Assembly: GCF_029633865.1 (NCBI RefSeq)
Contig: NC_079222.1
Span: 28,458,166-28,522,165, forward strand
Length of the DNA stretch: 64,000 nt
Direction of reading: 5' to 3'
Origin: Lampris incognitus
Lineage: Eukaryota; Chordata; Actinopteri; Lampriformes; Lampridae
Shown: positions 34,028-44,767 of the stretch, in pieces
How positions within the stretch are numbered: position 1 is the stretch's first letter
Layout: each line of letters opens with the position of its first letter
Program-made: the position numbers and the translations under genes
The notes under the pieces: model-generated
The model's database searches: none
The model's input: the letters and a program-made list of their open reading frames with translations, nothing else
What the model was told of the DNA's origin: nothing

Positions 34028-34447
34028 AGGGGCGTCCGGGTGGTGTAGCGGTCTATTCCGTTGCCTACCAACACGGGGATCGCCGGTTCGAATCCCCGTG
34101 TTTCTTCCGGCTTGGTCGGGCGTCCCTACAGACACAATTGGCCGTGTCTACGGGTGGAAAGCTGGATGTGGGTATGTGTCCTGGTCGCTGCACTAGCGCC
34201 TCCTCTGGTCGGTTGGGGCGCCTGTTCGGAGGGGGGATAGCGTGATCCTCCCACGCGCTACGTCCCCCTGGTGAAACTCTTTACTGTCAGGTGAAAAGAA
34301 GCGGCTGGCGACTCCACATGTATGGGAGGACACACGTGGTAGTCTGCAGCCCTCCCCGGATCAGCAGAGTGGGTGGAGCAGCGACCGGGACGGCTCGGAA
34401 GAGCGGGGTAATTGGCCGGATACAATTGGGGAGAAAAGGGGGGGGGG
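34028..34447 (+). mobile_element. tRNA-headed SINE, full length
   Basis: The head GGCGTCCGGGTGGTGTAGCG is followed by GGTTCGAATCCCC (B box), the body GGCCGTGTCTACGGGTGG, ACTGTCAGGTGAAAAGAAGC and the tail GGCCGGATACAATTGGGGAG, ending in a G run. One of the two plus-strand copies of the family in the window. Confidence 0.85.
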
Positions 34448-35380
34448 ACTATTTTAAATATGGAGAATAAAACAACAAAACAAAGCAGTGATCTTGGCCA
34501 TCATGATCATCTTATCACATGGACAAAAGGTTTGTAGATCTTTGCTCAGCTAATGGTGGCAACTGGTCAGTGCATCGCGGATGGGGGCGACATGACGCCG
34601 TGGGCTTGTTTCCTTCTTCTGAACATCCTCTCTTTATTTGAAGGTGAATAAAATGTCAGCACTAAAAAAATGATATTGCATATTTAAATATTTACAATTG
34701 TTTTGCAAACTCTCCAGTATGTACAAATAAATACAAGATTGATAAAGGTTCACTGTGTTGTAATTCACTGCTGCTTATGAATGAACTCAGTGCACTTCAC
34801 ATCCTTTTCATCATTATTTTTATTTCCTTTGTCAAACATTGGCCATCATACTGGGTATTGTGCACGAGCTTTCTAAAGAGAAAGTACAAATACAATAACT
34901 GGTACTTACTGAGGCTGGCTGGTAAAAATGAGATTTCCAATTAGCCAAATTGATTATCAACAACAACAAAAAATCAATTATCAATTAAGGGTCCAGTCAC
35001 GGGTCCGCAATTATCAAAAATCAAAAAACAAAAAAACAAAACCAAAAAAACAACTATCTCCTACTCTGTATCCACTCTAGCTGTCATTTGATAGCACATT
35101 GAAGATGCTTAACGTTGGTAAGTGTATGTACAACATTTACAGCCATGCTTTACTGCCGTACACTGCAAGATAACCAGATTTCTTAATCAGCTGTTTACCA
35201 CCCAGCCTGGAGACGGCTGATAAATCACCGGAGGTGGCTCTGGTTATTCGTCCAGGGCAACTTGTGGCAGTCTTCATCTTCGCTCTCTCTAGCTTTTAGA
35301 TGAAGAAGAGGAAGATGATGAATATTGGTCTGGCGGTGAGTCATCCGTGTGCATGCTGCTGTTGAATGTGTTGTCTCGGT
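34448..35380 (-). other. leap2: Probable leap2 3' UTR and downstream sequence
   Basis: A minus-strand AATAAA lies at 34819-34824, about 560 bp past the leap2 stop. A/T-rich, with CAACAACAAC and AAAAACAAAA runs. No other gene seen. Confidence 0.4.
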
Positions 35381-35417
35381 TTAGGTGGAGGATAGCCGGA
35401 AGGAACAGTAACCCTCC
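35381..35417 (-). CDS. leap2: leap2 coding exon 3
   Basis: The acceptor TTATCTCTGCAG precedes 35417. It completes the split Arg codon and encodes EGYCSFRLSST plus TAA. A longer Ser-rich frame over the same bases does not join in phase with exon 2 and is not used. Confidence 0.85.
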
Positions 35418-37054
35418 CTGCAGAGATAAGGAGCAGCTTTACTGCCATGTCATGACACTGTGACTTTTTTTTCCCCCATGTGCTAAATAATGTTTGACAG
35501 TGTGGTGACCCACATCTATATAACGAGAGACATTCACATAAGGGGACGGTGTACCTTTAAGGGAAGAGGCGGGGGTCAGATAATGCACTTCCGCTTCCGG
35601 TTGAGAGTGAGTTCAGTGTCGTTGTCGAATGTATGACATGCGAAGTTTGGGCTAGTAAACTACCTCGACTACGTCTACTCTCACGTCTCCTGTCTCGTTG
35701 TTTTCTAACTCCACAACAGCCTACAAACATACTTAAGAGTGTAAGAGCTAAGAAAATGGACATTGTATGATGAAAGAAAGAAAGAAAGACACTTTATTTT
35801 GTCATTGTACAGCTACAACGAATGCGTTCTCTGCATGTAACCCATCCTGCTGTATGGGAGCAGTGGGCAGCTGCAGCGCCCAGGGACCAACTCCAGTCCT
35901 TCTTTCCACTGCCTTGCTGAGGGGCACAGGCAGGAGTATAAACCCTAACATGCATGTCTTTTTGATGGTGGGAGGAAACCGGAGCACCCGGAGGAAACCC
36001 CACGCAGACACGGGGAGAACATGCAAGCTCCACACAGAAAGGACCTGGGACGGCCTGGGGTTAGAAACCCAGGACCTCTTAGCCTTGAGGCGACAGCGCC
36101 AACCACTGGGCCACCGAATGCAAAGACAAATAAAACCAAGGCTGAATGGGATTTATTCAACGTCTGATCGTATTCCAGCTCTCCAGAGGAAGTGTTTGGC
36201 ATTAGTTGTGGATTTATAATATATTCTCCACAGAACCTGGGCGAAGTGCATGCATTGTAAATTGCTGGCTCGAGTGCCACCTCCACAAGTTAAATCATAT
36301 GCAAAGAAAACTTGGTACGGTACCTGCAGTATTTGGTGCCACAGTCGGAGTCCTGCTTGCAGCTGGCCCCTACTGGCTTGAGCGTGTTCCAGCGCCACAG
36401 CAGGGAGCGCTTGGTACGGTGGATAAGACCGAGCCATTCTTCGGGCACTGGCACCGACTCTGCCTGCGGAAGATCAGAAAATCATCACCTCCTGATTTGG
36501 CTGCGATCAAAAGTATTCACCCTGGCATTCTTCTTCTTTTCCCCCTGAAGCTTAACAGATTTCATGATTTCTAATTCAAAGAAAACAAAGAGGGTGAGAT
36601 GTTTCGTAGCTGATGTTTAACATGTGGACTGTAATAATTTGCTTTCTAACAATTTATGTTATAAATGTTATTATTTATTAAACACAATATAAATATGAAT
36701 ACAATATAAGAAATATTTATTTATAAATATTTATTATTAATTTAATTAAAATGTCTTAATAATTTGCTTATCTATCTTTCAATTATGTCCTGTCGATTTG
36801 CATTGTAAATATGTACCTATTAAGACAGACGGTAAAAGGTAACTTTATGATTTGCTGCTATAGTAATAAAACAATTACATAAATTTGAAATGTACGGTAA
36901 GCCAAAACCCATTCTATTGCCACCATGGAGATACAGAACACACTCTTCTTCAAAAGTAAGACAACAATATGAGTCAACATGGTCTTACCTGGAAGTTGCA
37001 AATTAGACAGAACAAAGTGGAAACCACCATAATCTTGTGCATAGTCATCCTCAT
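35381..37054 (-). CDS. leap2: leap2, liver-expressed antimicrobial peptide 2 precursor, three exons
   Basis: Exons 37054-36989, 36463-36324 and 35417-35381 give an 80-residue secreted precursor. Exon 1 encodes a signal peptide (MRMTMHKIMVVSTLFCLICN). Exon 2 encodes an acidic propeptide, a furin-type RTKR cleavage site, and the start of the mature peptide (SLLWRWNT, then LKPVGASCKQDSDCGTKYC). Exon 3 adds REGYCSFRLSST and a stop. The four cysteines have LEAP2 spacing (C-x5-C-x4-C-x4-C), expected to pair 1-3 and 2-4. Phases 0 and 2 agree at both junctions. LEAP2 is a cationic antimicrobial peptide and, in mammals, a ghrelin-receptor inverse agonist (family knowledge). The second intron holds an LTR-like segment and a SINE-like repeat. 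Confidence 0.92.
35501..35718 (+). mobile_element. LTR-like segment in leap2 intron 2
   Basis: Begins TGTGGTGACC and ends ACTCCACAACA (short inverted TGTGG/CCACA termini). A TATATAA lies at about 35517. No clear target duplication, so tentative. Confidence 0.35.
35775..36121 (-). mobile_element. SINE-like repeat in leap2 intron 2
   Basis: It contains GGAGGAAACCGGAGCACCCG and GGAGAACATGCAAGCTCCAC, shared with 55830-56262 and (inverted) 11376-11803. It begins at the ACACTTTATTTTGTCATTG motif and ends at the GCCACCG head. Confidence 0.65.
36324..36463 (-). CDS. leap2: leap2 coding exon 2
   Basis: The acceptor ATCTTCCGCAG precedes 36463 and the donor GTACCG follows 36324. It encodes AESVPVPEEWLGLIHRTKR and the first three cysteines of the mature peptide. 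Confidence 0.92.
36989..37054 (-). CDS. leap2: leap2 coding exon 1 (signal peptide)
   Basis: The ATG at 37054 opens a 22-codon exon with a hydrophobic core (IMVVSTLFCLI), and the donor GTAAGA follows. Downstream in-frame ATGs (codons 3, 5 and 9) are alternatives. Confidence 0.85.
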
Positions 37055-37119
37055 GTTACACAGCGTGTTGTGAAGCCACTTGCTGACTGGAGGTGCAGGG
37101 TAGCTGGACTGCTGCGTTA

Positions 37120-37190
37120 TCTCCAGTCACTTGTATTAAAGGTGTTAATTGGGCTAGGGTGGAGCTGATCCCTGATATTTATCCGGAGTC
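37120..37190 (-). promoter_or_regulatory. leap2: Candidate leap2 promoter
   Basis: About 65-135 bp upstream of the start codon, minus strand, there is a TATA-like GATAAATAT, an HNF1-like half site CAATTAAC, and a GATA motif (GGAGATAACG). An HNF1 site would fit liver expression, but this is pattern matching only. Confidence 0.25.
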
Positions 37191-38681
37191 ACTTTAGCAC
37201 TTTATTATGTTTATGGCTGAAACTGAGACTTTAATGGGAGGCCGATATTGATTGATTGCCATCAAAAGAAAACACTTCAAACGGCGTTTATCATTTTGAT
37301 AACGCCTCCCAACGTCAGTGGTTACCAGCATGACTTCACAGAAACCTTTAACCTGGGACATGAGGACAGCTCCACGTAGGAGGCCACACAGTCATAATAG
37401 TCATAAATGAAATTTATAACCCCTAACTCCTCTGTTATGCCTGTCATATACCCTGGTCCCCTCACAATATTCACTTTTTTATCATAATAAATGATAATAT
37501 CCATTTACTTTGTCAATTTTCGCTTTTGTTTGTACTGCATGCTCACTTTTGAAAGTAAACTTCTATGGGTCAGTGTACGCCACCTGAGGGTACGCTGGTT
37601 TACTCGATAAATCCACAGTGATTATTTTTTTTAGTAGTTGGCCCTTATAGCTACTTTCAATTCGCGTCTTAAGCTATGACGTAGGCACGTCCCTGTTGCG
37701 TGGGCGCGCGCGCGCGAATTTGCTTCCGGCTCCATCGACTTGTTGACAATGTGCCTCACTGCTGTGTCCCCCTTTGTTTAAATCGATCAGAGAGTAAAAC
37801 TGAGACCAAACTGTCTTTCTATCGCTTTCCTCCGAAAGACAAAGATAAGAAGAGGTGGCTGCAGTTAATACGGTAAGTTGCTATTGAAGAAATGCATTGA
37901 AAATCGAAGTTTGGCGCCGACTTTTGTGCTAAGTGCAGACTAGCTACCCTGCACTGCAGACTAGCTACTACCGGTAGCTACCCTCTTGTTACCGAAATCC
38001 ACGTTACATACTAGACAGGTATTTAGATTTTTAGCTAATTCAACAAGCGAGGATCAATATATGTGCTTTTCCATATGTTTTTCTGCTCAATAAGGCTTTA
38101 ATCAGAGTGTAGTGGAGGGTAAACAAGCATCGGTTAGCCACTTATGTTGTTACTACTACAACCCTGTCTGTGAAGACATACAGTTACTGTAAGCAAGCAT
38201 TATGTCAGCTACACACTCGGAAAACTGCATTATTCTATGCATTGTTAGCCCATGATTATCTAAAACGAGATGATGCATCTCAAGGGGATTATCATTAAAG
38301 AGACTTGGAGTAAATGCATGAATAAGCAGGGGTACATAACATTAGATAGTCCAGGTGAATGTGCTGTTTCTGCCTGTTTTGTTACAGTAGTTTCACTTCT
38401 GACTTTTCCCATATAAATCAAACAATGAAACTTCATATCTACAAAAAATAATGTTTCTGTAGGGAGACTGACATCTAATTCTAAAGCCTGACTATGTAAC
38501 CTTTCCTTTATGAAAAGGCTATAATATTTGCCCCCCCCCCCAAAAAAATCTGTATTGTATAGTATGTGAATACAATATAACTTGCCCAATCTGTATGGTA
38601 GACTGTTTGTATAATATCATTATACAATCCTTACAGTAGAGTATGTTAACACAGTAGAAATTGTGTTTTAAATAATTGATG

Positions 38682-39013
38682 GTTAAAGTGGCATTCTTTA
38701 ACTTTTTTCGATAAAAAATAAAGTTGATTTTGGTCAAGATTTACCACTATCTTTCACTGAGGGAGGTAACAGAGGACTGATTTAGCCTATTTCCCATTCA
38801 CAAATCCTTCACCATCTGTTACAATGCCCATGTTTGTGACTGTGTCTAACCAGACACAAAAATGGGCATTGTAGCAGATGCTGAAGATTTCATGAATGGG
38901 AAATAGGCTGAATTAGTACAGTGTTACCTCCTTCAGTGAAAGATAGTGGTAAATCTTGACCAAAATCAACTTTATTTTTTATCGAAAAAAGTTAAAGAAT
39001 GCCACTTTAATTG
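38682..39013. mobile_element. Long palindromic MITE in the transposase intron
   Basis: Arms of about 150 bp pair almost perfectly: AAAGTGGCATTCTTTAACTT at the left and AAGTTAAAGAATGCCACTTT at the right, through to a short loop near 38845. It is bounded by TTAA on both sides, either as a target duplication or part of the palindrome. Inserted between the two THAP exons. Confidence 0.8.
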
Positions 39014-39331
39014 TTCAAATCCAGGGCAGACGATAAGTTACAATGCAGCTTCAAGTTTTCATTGCCAATCATTTCTAAATCTCTCATTCTTTTTTTTTTT
39101 ACAGGTGTGATGGCTTTACACCAAGCCCCTGCTCAAGGGTGTGCAGTTGGCATTTTCCAAATGGCAAAGCTGCTGGCCCATCACGTTTTGCTTGGAACGA
39201 GGGGAAGACTTTCCCAGGCCACCTCAGCCTTCCACACAAGAAGAGAAAAACAGTACCACTCCCTCCCAGTGGTGAAGAAGGGACAAATGAACTTGAATTA
39301 CAAAATTCTGACATTGCAACCGCAGAGCCCC

Positions 39332-39515
39332 CTAGTACTTCAGACAACCCAACCGCAGACACCCCTAATACTTCAGACAACCCAACCGCAGACACCCCTG
39401 GTACTTCAGACAACCCAACCGCAGACACCCCTGGTACTTCAGACAACCCAACCGCAGACACCCCTAGTACTTCAGACAACCCAACCGCAGACACCCCTCG
39501 TACTTCAGACAACCC
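39332..39515 (+). repeat. In-frame 33-bp tandem repeat in transposase
   Basis: About 5.5 copies of a 33-bp unit encoding the 11-residue TSDNPTADTPx. Because the unit is a multiple of three, expansion keeps the frame. It forms a flexible acidic linker between the THAP finger and the coiled coil. Confidence 0.9.
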
Positions 39516-40600
39516 TTTTAACAGTGTTGCGCTGCTAGAGATAGAGGTTGACATGTTGAGAAGAGAGAATGAAAAATTGAAAAGAGAATTGGAGAAACAA
39601 AAACAGACCTTTTCCTTCAGCCAAATATCTTCCAATCATGTCAAAGTAAAATATTTCACTGGCTTACCAGATGTTGCTACCATCCTGGTTTTGGAAGCAC
39701 TCTTATCTAAGTTTGAGCTACAATATCATTTGAATTGGACAGTCCAGTCTATGCCACTAGTCGATCAGTTGCTACTAACTTTGATGAAGCTCAAACTTAA
39801 TTCTGGTCATGAAGACCTTGCAACCAGGTTTATTGCAGTACAGCCACAGTTACCAACATTTTTATCACCATTGTCAGTGCCCTGTATGACATTTTATATG
39901 TTGGTATGCTTGAGAACAACATCCCCTCCATAGAGAAGAACCAGGCATCGTTGCCAGAGTGTTTCCGTCCGTTTCCTAACTGTAGGATTGTGCTTGATTG
40001 CACAGAGTTAGCAGTCTCCAGGACAGAGAGGCTTGACAAACAGAATCATTTATGGAGCCAGTACAAAAAACGGACCACACACAAAGCCTTAATAGGTGTG
40101 GCTCCTAATGGAGTGATAACATTTGTCAGTGACTATTATGGTGGAAGTGCCTCAGACAAGGCTATTACATTAGATTCTGGAGTTCTCAATCATCTACGCC
40201 CAGGAGACATGGTGATGGCAGATAAAGGCTTCACAATCCGGGACATCTTGCCAGAAGGGGTTTCACTCAACATCCCGTCTTTCCTTGTTAATGGACAGTT
40301 CACACAAGAAGAAGTTAAGAAAAACAAACTCATATCCAGTGCTAGGATCCATGTGGAGCGCTCCATTCAGAGGTTGAAATTGTTCAACATTTTGGACAAT
40401 ATCCCATATCAGTTCACTAAAAACATAAACAAAATACTGAAAGTGTGCGTGTGTCTTACCAACCTACAAACACCAATTCTTCGGGAAATAGCATGAAATG
40501 ACTTGAATAAATGTAAGCAGAATCAGATTCATGTATTTATACTTTTAATAAAGTAATACTGAATTAAGAACACTGCTTGATTTTTTTAATCAAAACACAT

Positions 40601-40712
40601 TTGTAACAAAATGCATAGTGCAAAAACTAATGTCACTGTAAAATGTATAAAGTGCAAAACATCAACATTGGTAACAAAATGCATAGTGCAAAAGCTACTG
40701 TCAACGTAAAGA
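40601..40712 (+). repeat. Tandem ~67-bp duplication after the transposase
   Basis: GTAACAAAATGCATAGTGCA occurs at 40602 and again at 40670, each followed by AAA-CTA-TGTCA variants. Confidence 0.7.
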
Positions 40713-40896
40713 AGAGGATCACCATATGATGAATACAACATTTAAATATGCAAATTTGCATATTTAAATGATAATGATGTACCGTGCATGTTCACATCAT
40801 GTATACTTTACATTACTTATCCACTTATCCAACCCATATGGTTGGACAGAGTCCTTCAGGGCTCTAACTAAGTGTCTTGTGTTTTATGTTATTATG

Positions 40897-41060
40897 TTAT
40901 GCTCTCCTCGAACCATCACCTTAACGTGGTGGAGAGGTTTGAGTGACCCCATGAATCCCGAGAGCTATGTTGTCTGTAGCCTTGCGCTACTGTAGGGTCA
41001 CACATGGCAAACTGGTCTAGGAGGGAACAGACTAAGAATGGTTCAAGAGCTGTGAGGAGT
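40897..41060 (+). repeat. LINE-like 5' fragment (CACCTTAACGTGGTGGAGAG)
   Basis: CTCGAACCATCACCTTAACG and TGGTGGAGAGGTTTGAGTGA followed by CCCGAGAGCTATGTTGT resemble the 5' end of a common fish LINE (RTE/Rex3-like, from memory). Located inside the THAP transposon. Confidence 0.4.
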
Positions 41061-41650
41061 TGTGCCCCACAGTCCTTAAATACGCACAAAGGTTTAAATT
41101 TGATTAATTTGATTAATTTAATTAAAACCCTTGGCAAACTCGTCTGAGGATGACTAAATGAATGCTGGGGTTCATGTGGTTAAGACCATTCTTCTAATAT
41201 TACATTTTGGACAAAATAGAACATTTTACATCAAGGTGCCCAGAGATTTCCTGGTGCCCAGCTGACCTGTATCCAACGTGGCCTATAACGTTAATAAGAA
41301 ACAGATCGTAGCACACATGGTAGCCCTAAAATGGCTGTGATCTTACATGTAAGTCTATATTTCATTAATTCCTAATATGTATTTTAAATTCATTAAACCT
41401 TTACAGCGTTACAGTATGTACGATCATAGCCATTCTGGAGCTAGACACATGAAAAGCTAGCCTTGGATCCAAGAACGTCAGTTATTTTAACAAGTCAAAC
41501 GTCGGAAAACAATTATCTACCGACAAAATAAAGCACTGGCAGTCTTTATCCAAGGCTTATGAATCGCCAGTAAACGTGGGATATAACATCAGAAGCCAGA
41601 ATACCCAACATTACCAAGCTAACGCTAGCTAACCCTGTTAGCTCACTCAC

Positions 41651-41827
41651 CTCAACCTGATAAACTTTCTGTTTCATGGAAGCCTGTACCTTGCCTTTTA
41701 TAATGCCCCCTGAAACATTTACGTTCACAACTCTATCTGAATTGAAAGCATTGAGACGCTTTTTCACCCTGAGAGGTTCGTCTTTAAAAAAAGACGTTAA
41801 TGTAAATATATTTACGGGTTCAGACAT
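41651..41827 (-). pseudogene. First exon of convergent second transposon gene (SWIM/YqaJ-type?)
   Basis: The ATG at 41827 opens MSEPVNIFTLTSFFKDEPLR, then SDRVVNVNVSGGIIKGKVQA and SMKQKVYQVE, with a donor GTGAGT below 41651 (phase 0). The start region and the KGKVQASMKxKVY block resemble the N-terminus of SWIM/YqaJ-type proteins seen near such transposons (from memory). No downstream exon with SWIM cysteines or a nuclease core was found between here and 40.5 kb, so it is probably truncated. Confidence 0.45.
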
Positions 41828-41959
41828 ATTGTTTTGAGTGGAAAATAATGCAGTGAGATTCCCCAAGGCACCGGAAGTATAACTCCGCCCACACGTGACG
41901 TCGCGTCGTGCGTCGTGACGTCGTGCTTAAGAGCCGAATAGGTTGAACTTACTGTAACC

Positions 41960-42060
41960 GGTTATTTTCTTGCCCGGTGCGGGATTCGATACGGGGTGTA
42001 CTGCACCACCAGGCGACATCACTAACCGCTCGACTAAAGGGTCAGACCCGTTAGCTAGGG
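41960..42060 (-). repeat. tRNA-like repeat outside the transposon
   Basis: Minus strand: GACCCTTTAGTCGAGCGGTT, then TCGCCTGGTGGTGCAGTAC and TATCGAATCCCGCACCGGG look like A- and B-box regions. The T-arm bases do not pair, so it is not a functional tRNA; more likely a SINE head or tRNA relic. Confidence 0.35.
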
Positions 42061-43300
42061 GCTAACGTGTCTTATTAGTAGTTTACATTACTATGGCCAA
42101 CATGTGATGTTATCCAGTCCCTTGTAAAAAAAATTTTAAAAAAAATCCCATATTTCTTCTTAAAATGTTAAATGTTATTAAAGTTTGGGTCAAACCCCAA
42201 AACTCCAGCAAAAAAACAAACAAAAACCAAAAGCAAAACCAAAACAAAACAAAAACAACAAACAAACATTGAGGACACTGAAGAATAAAGGGGTGTCATG
42301 GGAAGACTGCAGAATTAACTTCTTACATACATGGATATACCTGAAGTTACTCTTTGGAAACTGCCTTTGGTGATCGATGGTAACAGTGATTGGTGACATT
42401 TTGATTAAATGATTGGATACTTTGTGATCCTGTAAAACTCATTTGATTTTCACAAATCATGTATTTTTCCCCCTACAACGTCTCCCAAGATTTGAGTTTA
42501 TATTTTACTCTGGAGTGTAATTGTATGTTAATGAAAAGGAAGATGATAGTTTTTATTTTTTTAATTTTCATTTAAGCAGGATTTGCAACTAAGATGGTTC
42601 TAGACAGCTGAAAGGTGATAATTTCTAATTCCCTTCAAAAGGATGAAAAGGCACACCTGAATATGAAAACAAAAGTTTATTTATAAACAGCAGTGAATGT
42701 CAATGTGGTGAATTCATCAATAAAATATGCATTTGTAAATATGTGAAATTTAAGTTAGCTAACGATAACTAAACGACATTTATTTATTTATTTTCAGCAG
42801 GCGAACAATTACTATACTCTTAGATATGATAAAAAATAGCCAGAACCAACAATCCCATAACTTGGTAAAATCAGATATTTTTACATTCTGTGCTGAAACT
42901 GAGCCAAAATGACATTAGATATTCTAATGGCACAGCACACTATGCAGTCCTCAGTACTCAAGAATTCTTTATTTGTCATTACATTTCATGTACACATATC
43001 ATTTCACCCAAGCAACTCAATATTCAAGTAAGCAACTCAATATTCACACAGCATACTATAATTTCATGGTGTAGTTAGCATTAATGCCAAACGTGTTACC
43101 TGTCTTGACTTTTAACAGAAGTGATTTAAAATACCACAAACCTGGTGCCATTTGAATGCCACTTGAAGTTCTGAGGTTGTGCAAAAAAAAAGATCTCGAA
43201 ATAATTCTCAAACTGAGTTAAACTGGTTGCCATGATTGTGAATCATGAAAATTGGCATTTAAACGTCACAAATGTATGTCTTATGGGGGATTATTATTAC
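42061..43300. other. No gene seen
   Basis: Contains an A-rich AAACAAAAAC run (42210-42268) and a short CTTTATTTGTCATTACATTT repeat fragment at 42968. No coding support. Confidence 0.4.
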
Positions 43301-43309
43301 AATTATTAC

Positions 43310-44767
43310 AATCACAAGAGAAGAAATTAAATCCAACTCGGAAGAAGTTGGGATGGGATGGAAAATGCAAATAAAAGAAAAAGAAAGCAGTGATTTTTAA
43401 ATTTACTTTGACTTTGACACATTCAAAAACAAGTTGGGACAGGGCAGTTTAGGGCTGGTAATGGGGTACAATAGCTAAATAATGATGTGATTTGAAACAG
43501 GTAATGTCAGCAGATGATTGTAATCATGATTTGGTGCAAAAGCAGCATCCAGGAAAGGCCTGGTCCTTTAAGAGCAAAGATGGGCCGAGGATCACCAGTT
43601 TGCAAACAAATATGTGAGAAAATTATTGAAATGTTTAAAAACAAAATTCCACAAAGACAGCTAGGAAGCGACTTGGACATTTCACCCTCTACAGTGCATG
43701 ACATAATTAAAAGGTTCAATGATTCTGGAGGAATTTTGGTTTGTGAAGGGCAAGGGTGCAAGCCTAAGCTGGATCTCCATGCTCTCCGATCCCTCAGATG
43801 GCACTGTCTCAAGAACCGTCATTCGTCTGTAAGTGATATGACCACATGAGCTCAGGATTATTTTGGCAAACCTTTGTCCACTACTACAATACGTAGTTAC
43901 ATCCACAAATGCCAGTTAAAACTGTTCTGTGCCAAAAGGAAACGTTATGTTAGCCATGTCCAAATTCTCTGGGCTCGGAGGCATCTGGGATGGACCATCA
44001 CACAGTGGAAACATGTACTGTGGTCAGAAGAATCAGTGTTTCAGGTCTTTTCTGGAAAAAATGGATGTTATGTGCTCTGGACCAAAGAAGAAAAGGACCA
44101 TCCAGACTGTTACCATTAACATGTCCAAAAGCTAGGGTCTGGCATTGTGTCAGTGCTCTTGGCAAAGGTAACTTACACTTCTGTGATGGCACCATTAATG
44201 TCGAAATGAACACAGAGATTTTGGAACAACATAAGCTGCCTTCATGCATTTTTCAACAAGTCAATGCACATGGCTGCAGAAGATGAGGGTGCAGTGCTGG
44301 ACTGGCCTGCTTGCAGTCCCGACCCGTCCCTAATAGAGGACAGGTCGGGACAGGTTAAAATGCAAAATGTGACAACGATGACCCCCGTGCTTTTGCAAAC
44401 CTCAAGACTTGTTTACAGGAAGAGTGGGACAAAACTACACCCGAAACACTTCATCACTTGACGTCTTCAGTCCCCAAACATTTTCTAAATGTCGTAAAAA
44501 GGAACGGCAACACTACAAAATGGTAAACACTTTACTGTCCCAACTTTTTTTTAAAAATATGTTGCAAGAATCAAAATTGAAATGTGTTTATTTTGAAAAA
44601 ACAAAACAAAACAACAATACAATTCATGAGGTAACACATAAAATAATGTGCCGCTGTATGTATTGTTTTCAATATAATACAGATCAAAGATAATTTACAA
44701 ATCATTACTTTCAGTATTAATTTTAATTTAAAATACCATCCCAACTTTTTCTGATCAGGGGTTGTAC
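43310..44767 (+). mobile_element. Tc1-like transposon, decayed
   Basis: Transposase pieces are VCKQICEKIIEMFKNKIPQR (HTH), HVLWSEESVFQVF (first acidic residue, SEES instead of SDES), and VLDWPACSPDPSLIED (third region). Frameshifts and stops break the frame. The ends share AAGTTGGGATGG with its inverse CCATCCCAACTTTTTC, consistent with diverged TIRs. Different family from the other Tc1 copies. Confidence 0.65.

Larger units (their letters stand above)
37751..40496 (+). pseudogene. THAP-domain DDE_Tnp_4 transposase, nearly intact
   Basis: Two exons: 37751-37872 (donor GTAAGT) and 39105-40496 (acceptor TTTTTACAG). The THAP zinc finger is split across them: CCVPLCLNRSE and FYRFPPKDKDKKRWLQLIR in exon 1, then DGFTPSPCSRVCSWHF in exon 2 (C2CH). 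A ~60-residue TSDNPTADTP repeat and a coiled coil (LEIEVDMLRRENEKLKRELE) follow. The DDE_Tnp_4 domain shows IVLDCTELAV, FVSDYYGGSASDK, MVMADKGF and HVERSIQRLK. Breaks: the expected start codon before PHCC reads GTG, and one frameshift lies near 39830. The rest is open to the stop at 40496, suggesting recent activity. Confidence 0.8.
37651..41955. mobile_element. THAP/DDE_Tnp_4 transposon (ISL2EU-like) with two convergent genes
   Basis: The ends look like diverged inverted repeats: left CTACTTTCAATTCGCGTCTT followed by AAGC at 37651-37674, and right, inverted, AAGTTCAACCTATTCGGCTC followed by TTAAGC. Both continue into GACGT and TTCCGG motifs. Inside are a THAP-DDE transposase gene (+) at 37751-40496 and the first exon of a convergent gene (-) at 41651-41827. 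ISL2EU-type elements are known to carry a THAP transposase plus a second YqaJ-nuclease gene, which fits. The middle (40.5-41.6 kb) holds a LINE-like fragment and no second-gene exons, so the element is internally damaged. Confidence 0.6.

Noticed and set aside
35291..35417. Ser-rich open frame ending in eight serines over the leap2 exon 3 region
   Set aside because: It does not continue in phase from leap2 exon 2, whereas the shorter frame supplies the fourth LEAP2 cysteine and a stop.
35575..35610. RKRKC-stop peptide on the minus strand, resembling a LEAP2 C-terminus
   Set aside because: No acceptor AG precedes it in the right phase and it lies inside an LTR-like segment.
38260..38589. 109-codon minus-strand frame opposite the THAP transposase intron
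   Set aside because: Antisense to an intron with a poly-G tract; no motif.
41960..42060. Functional tRNA gene
   Set aside because: A- and B-box-like motifs are present but the T-arm bases do not pair and no acceptor stem closes.
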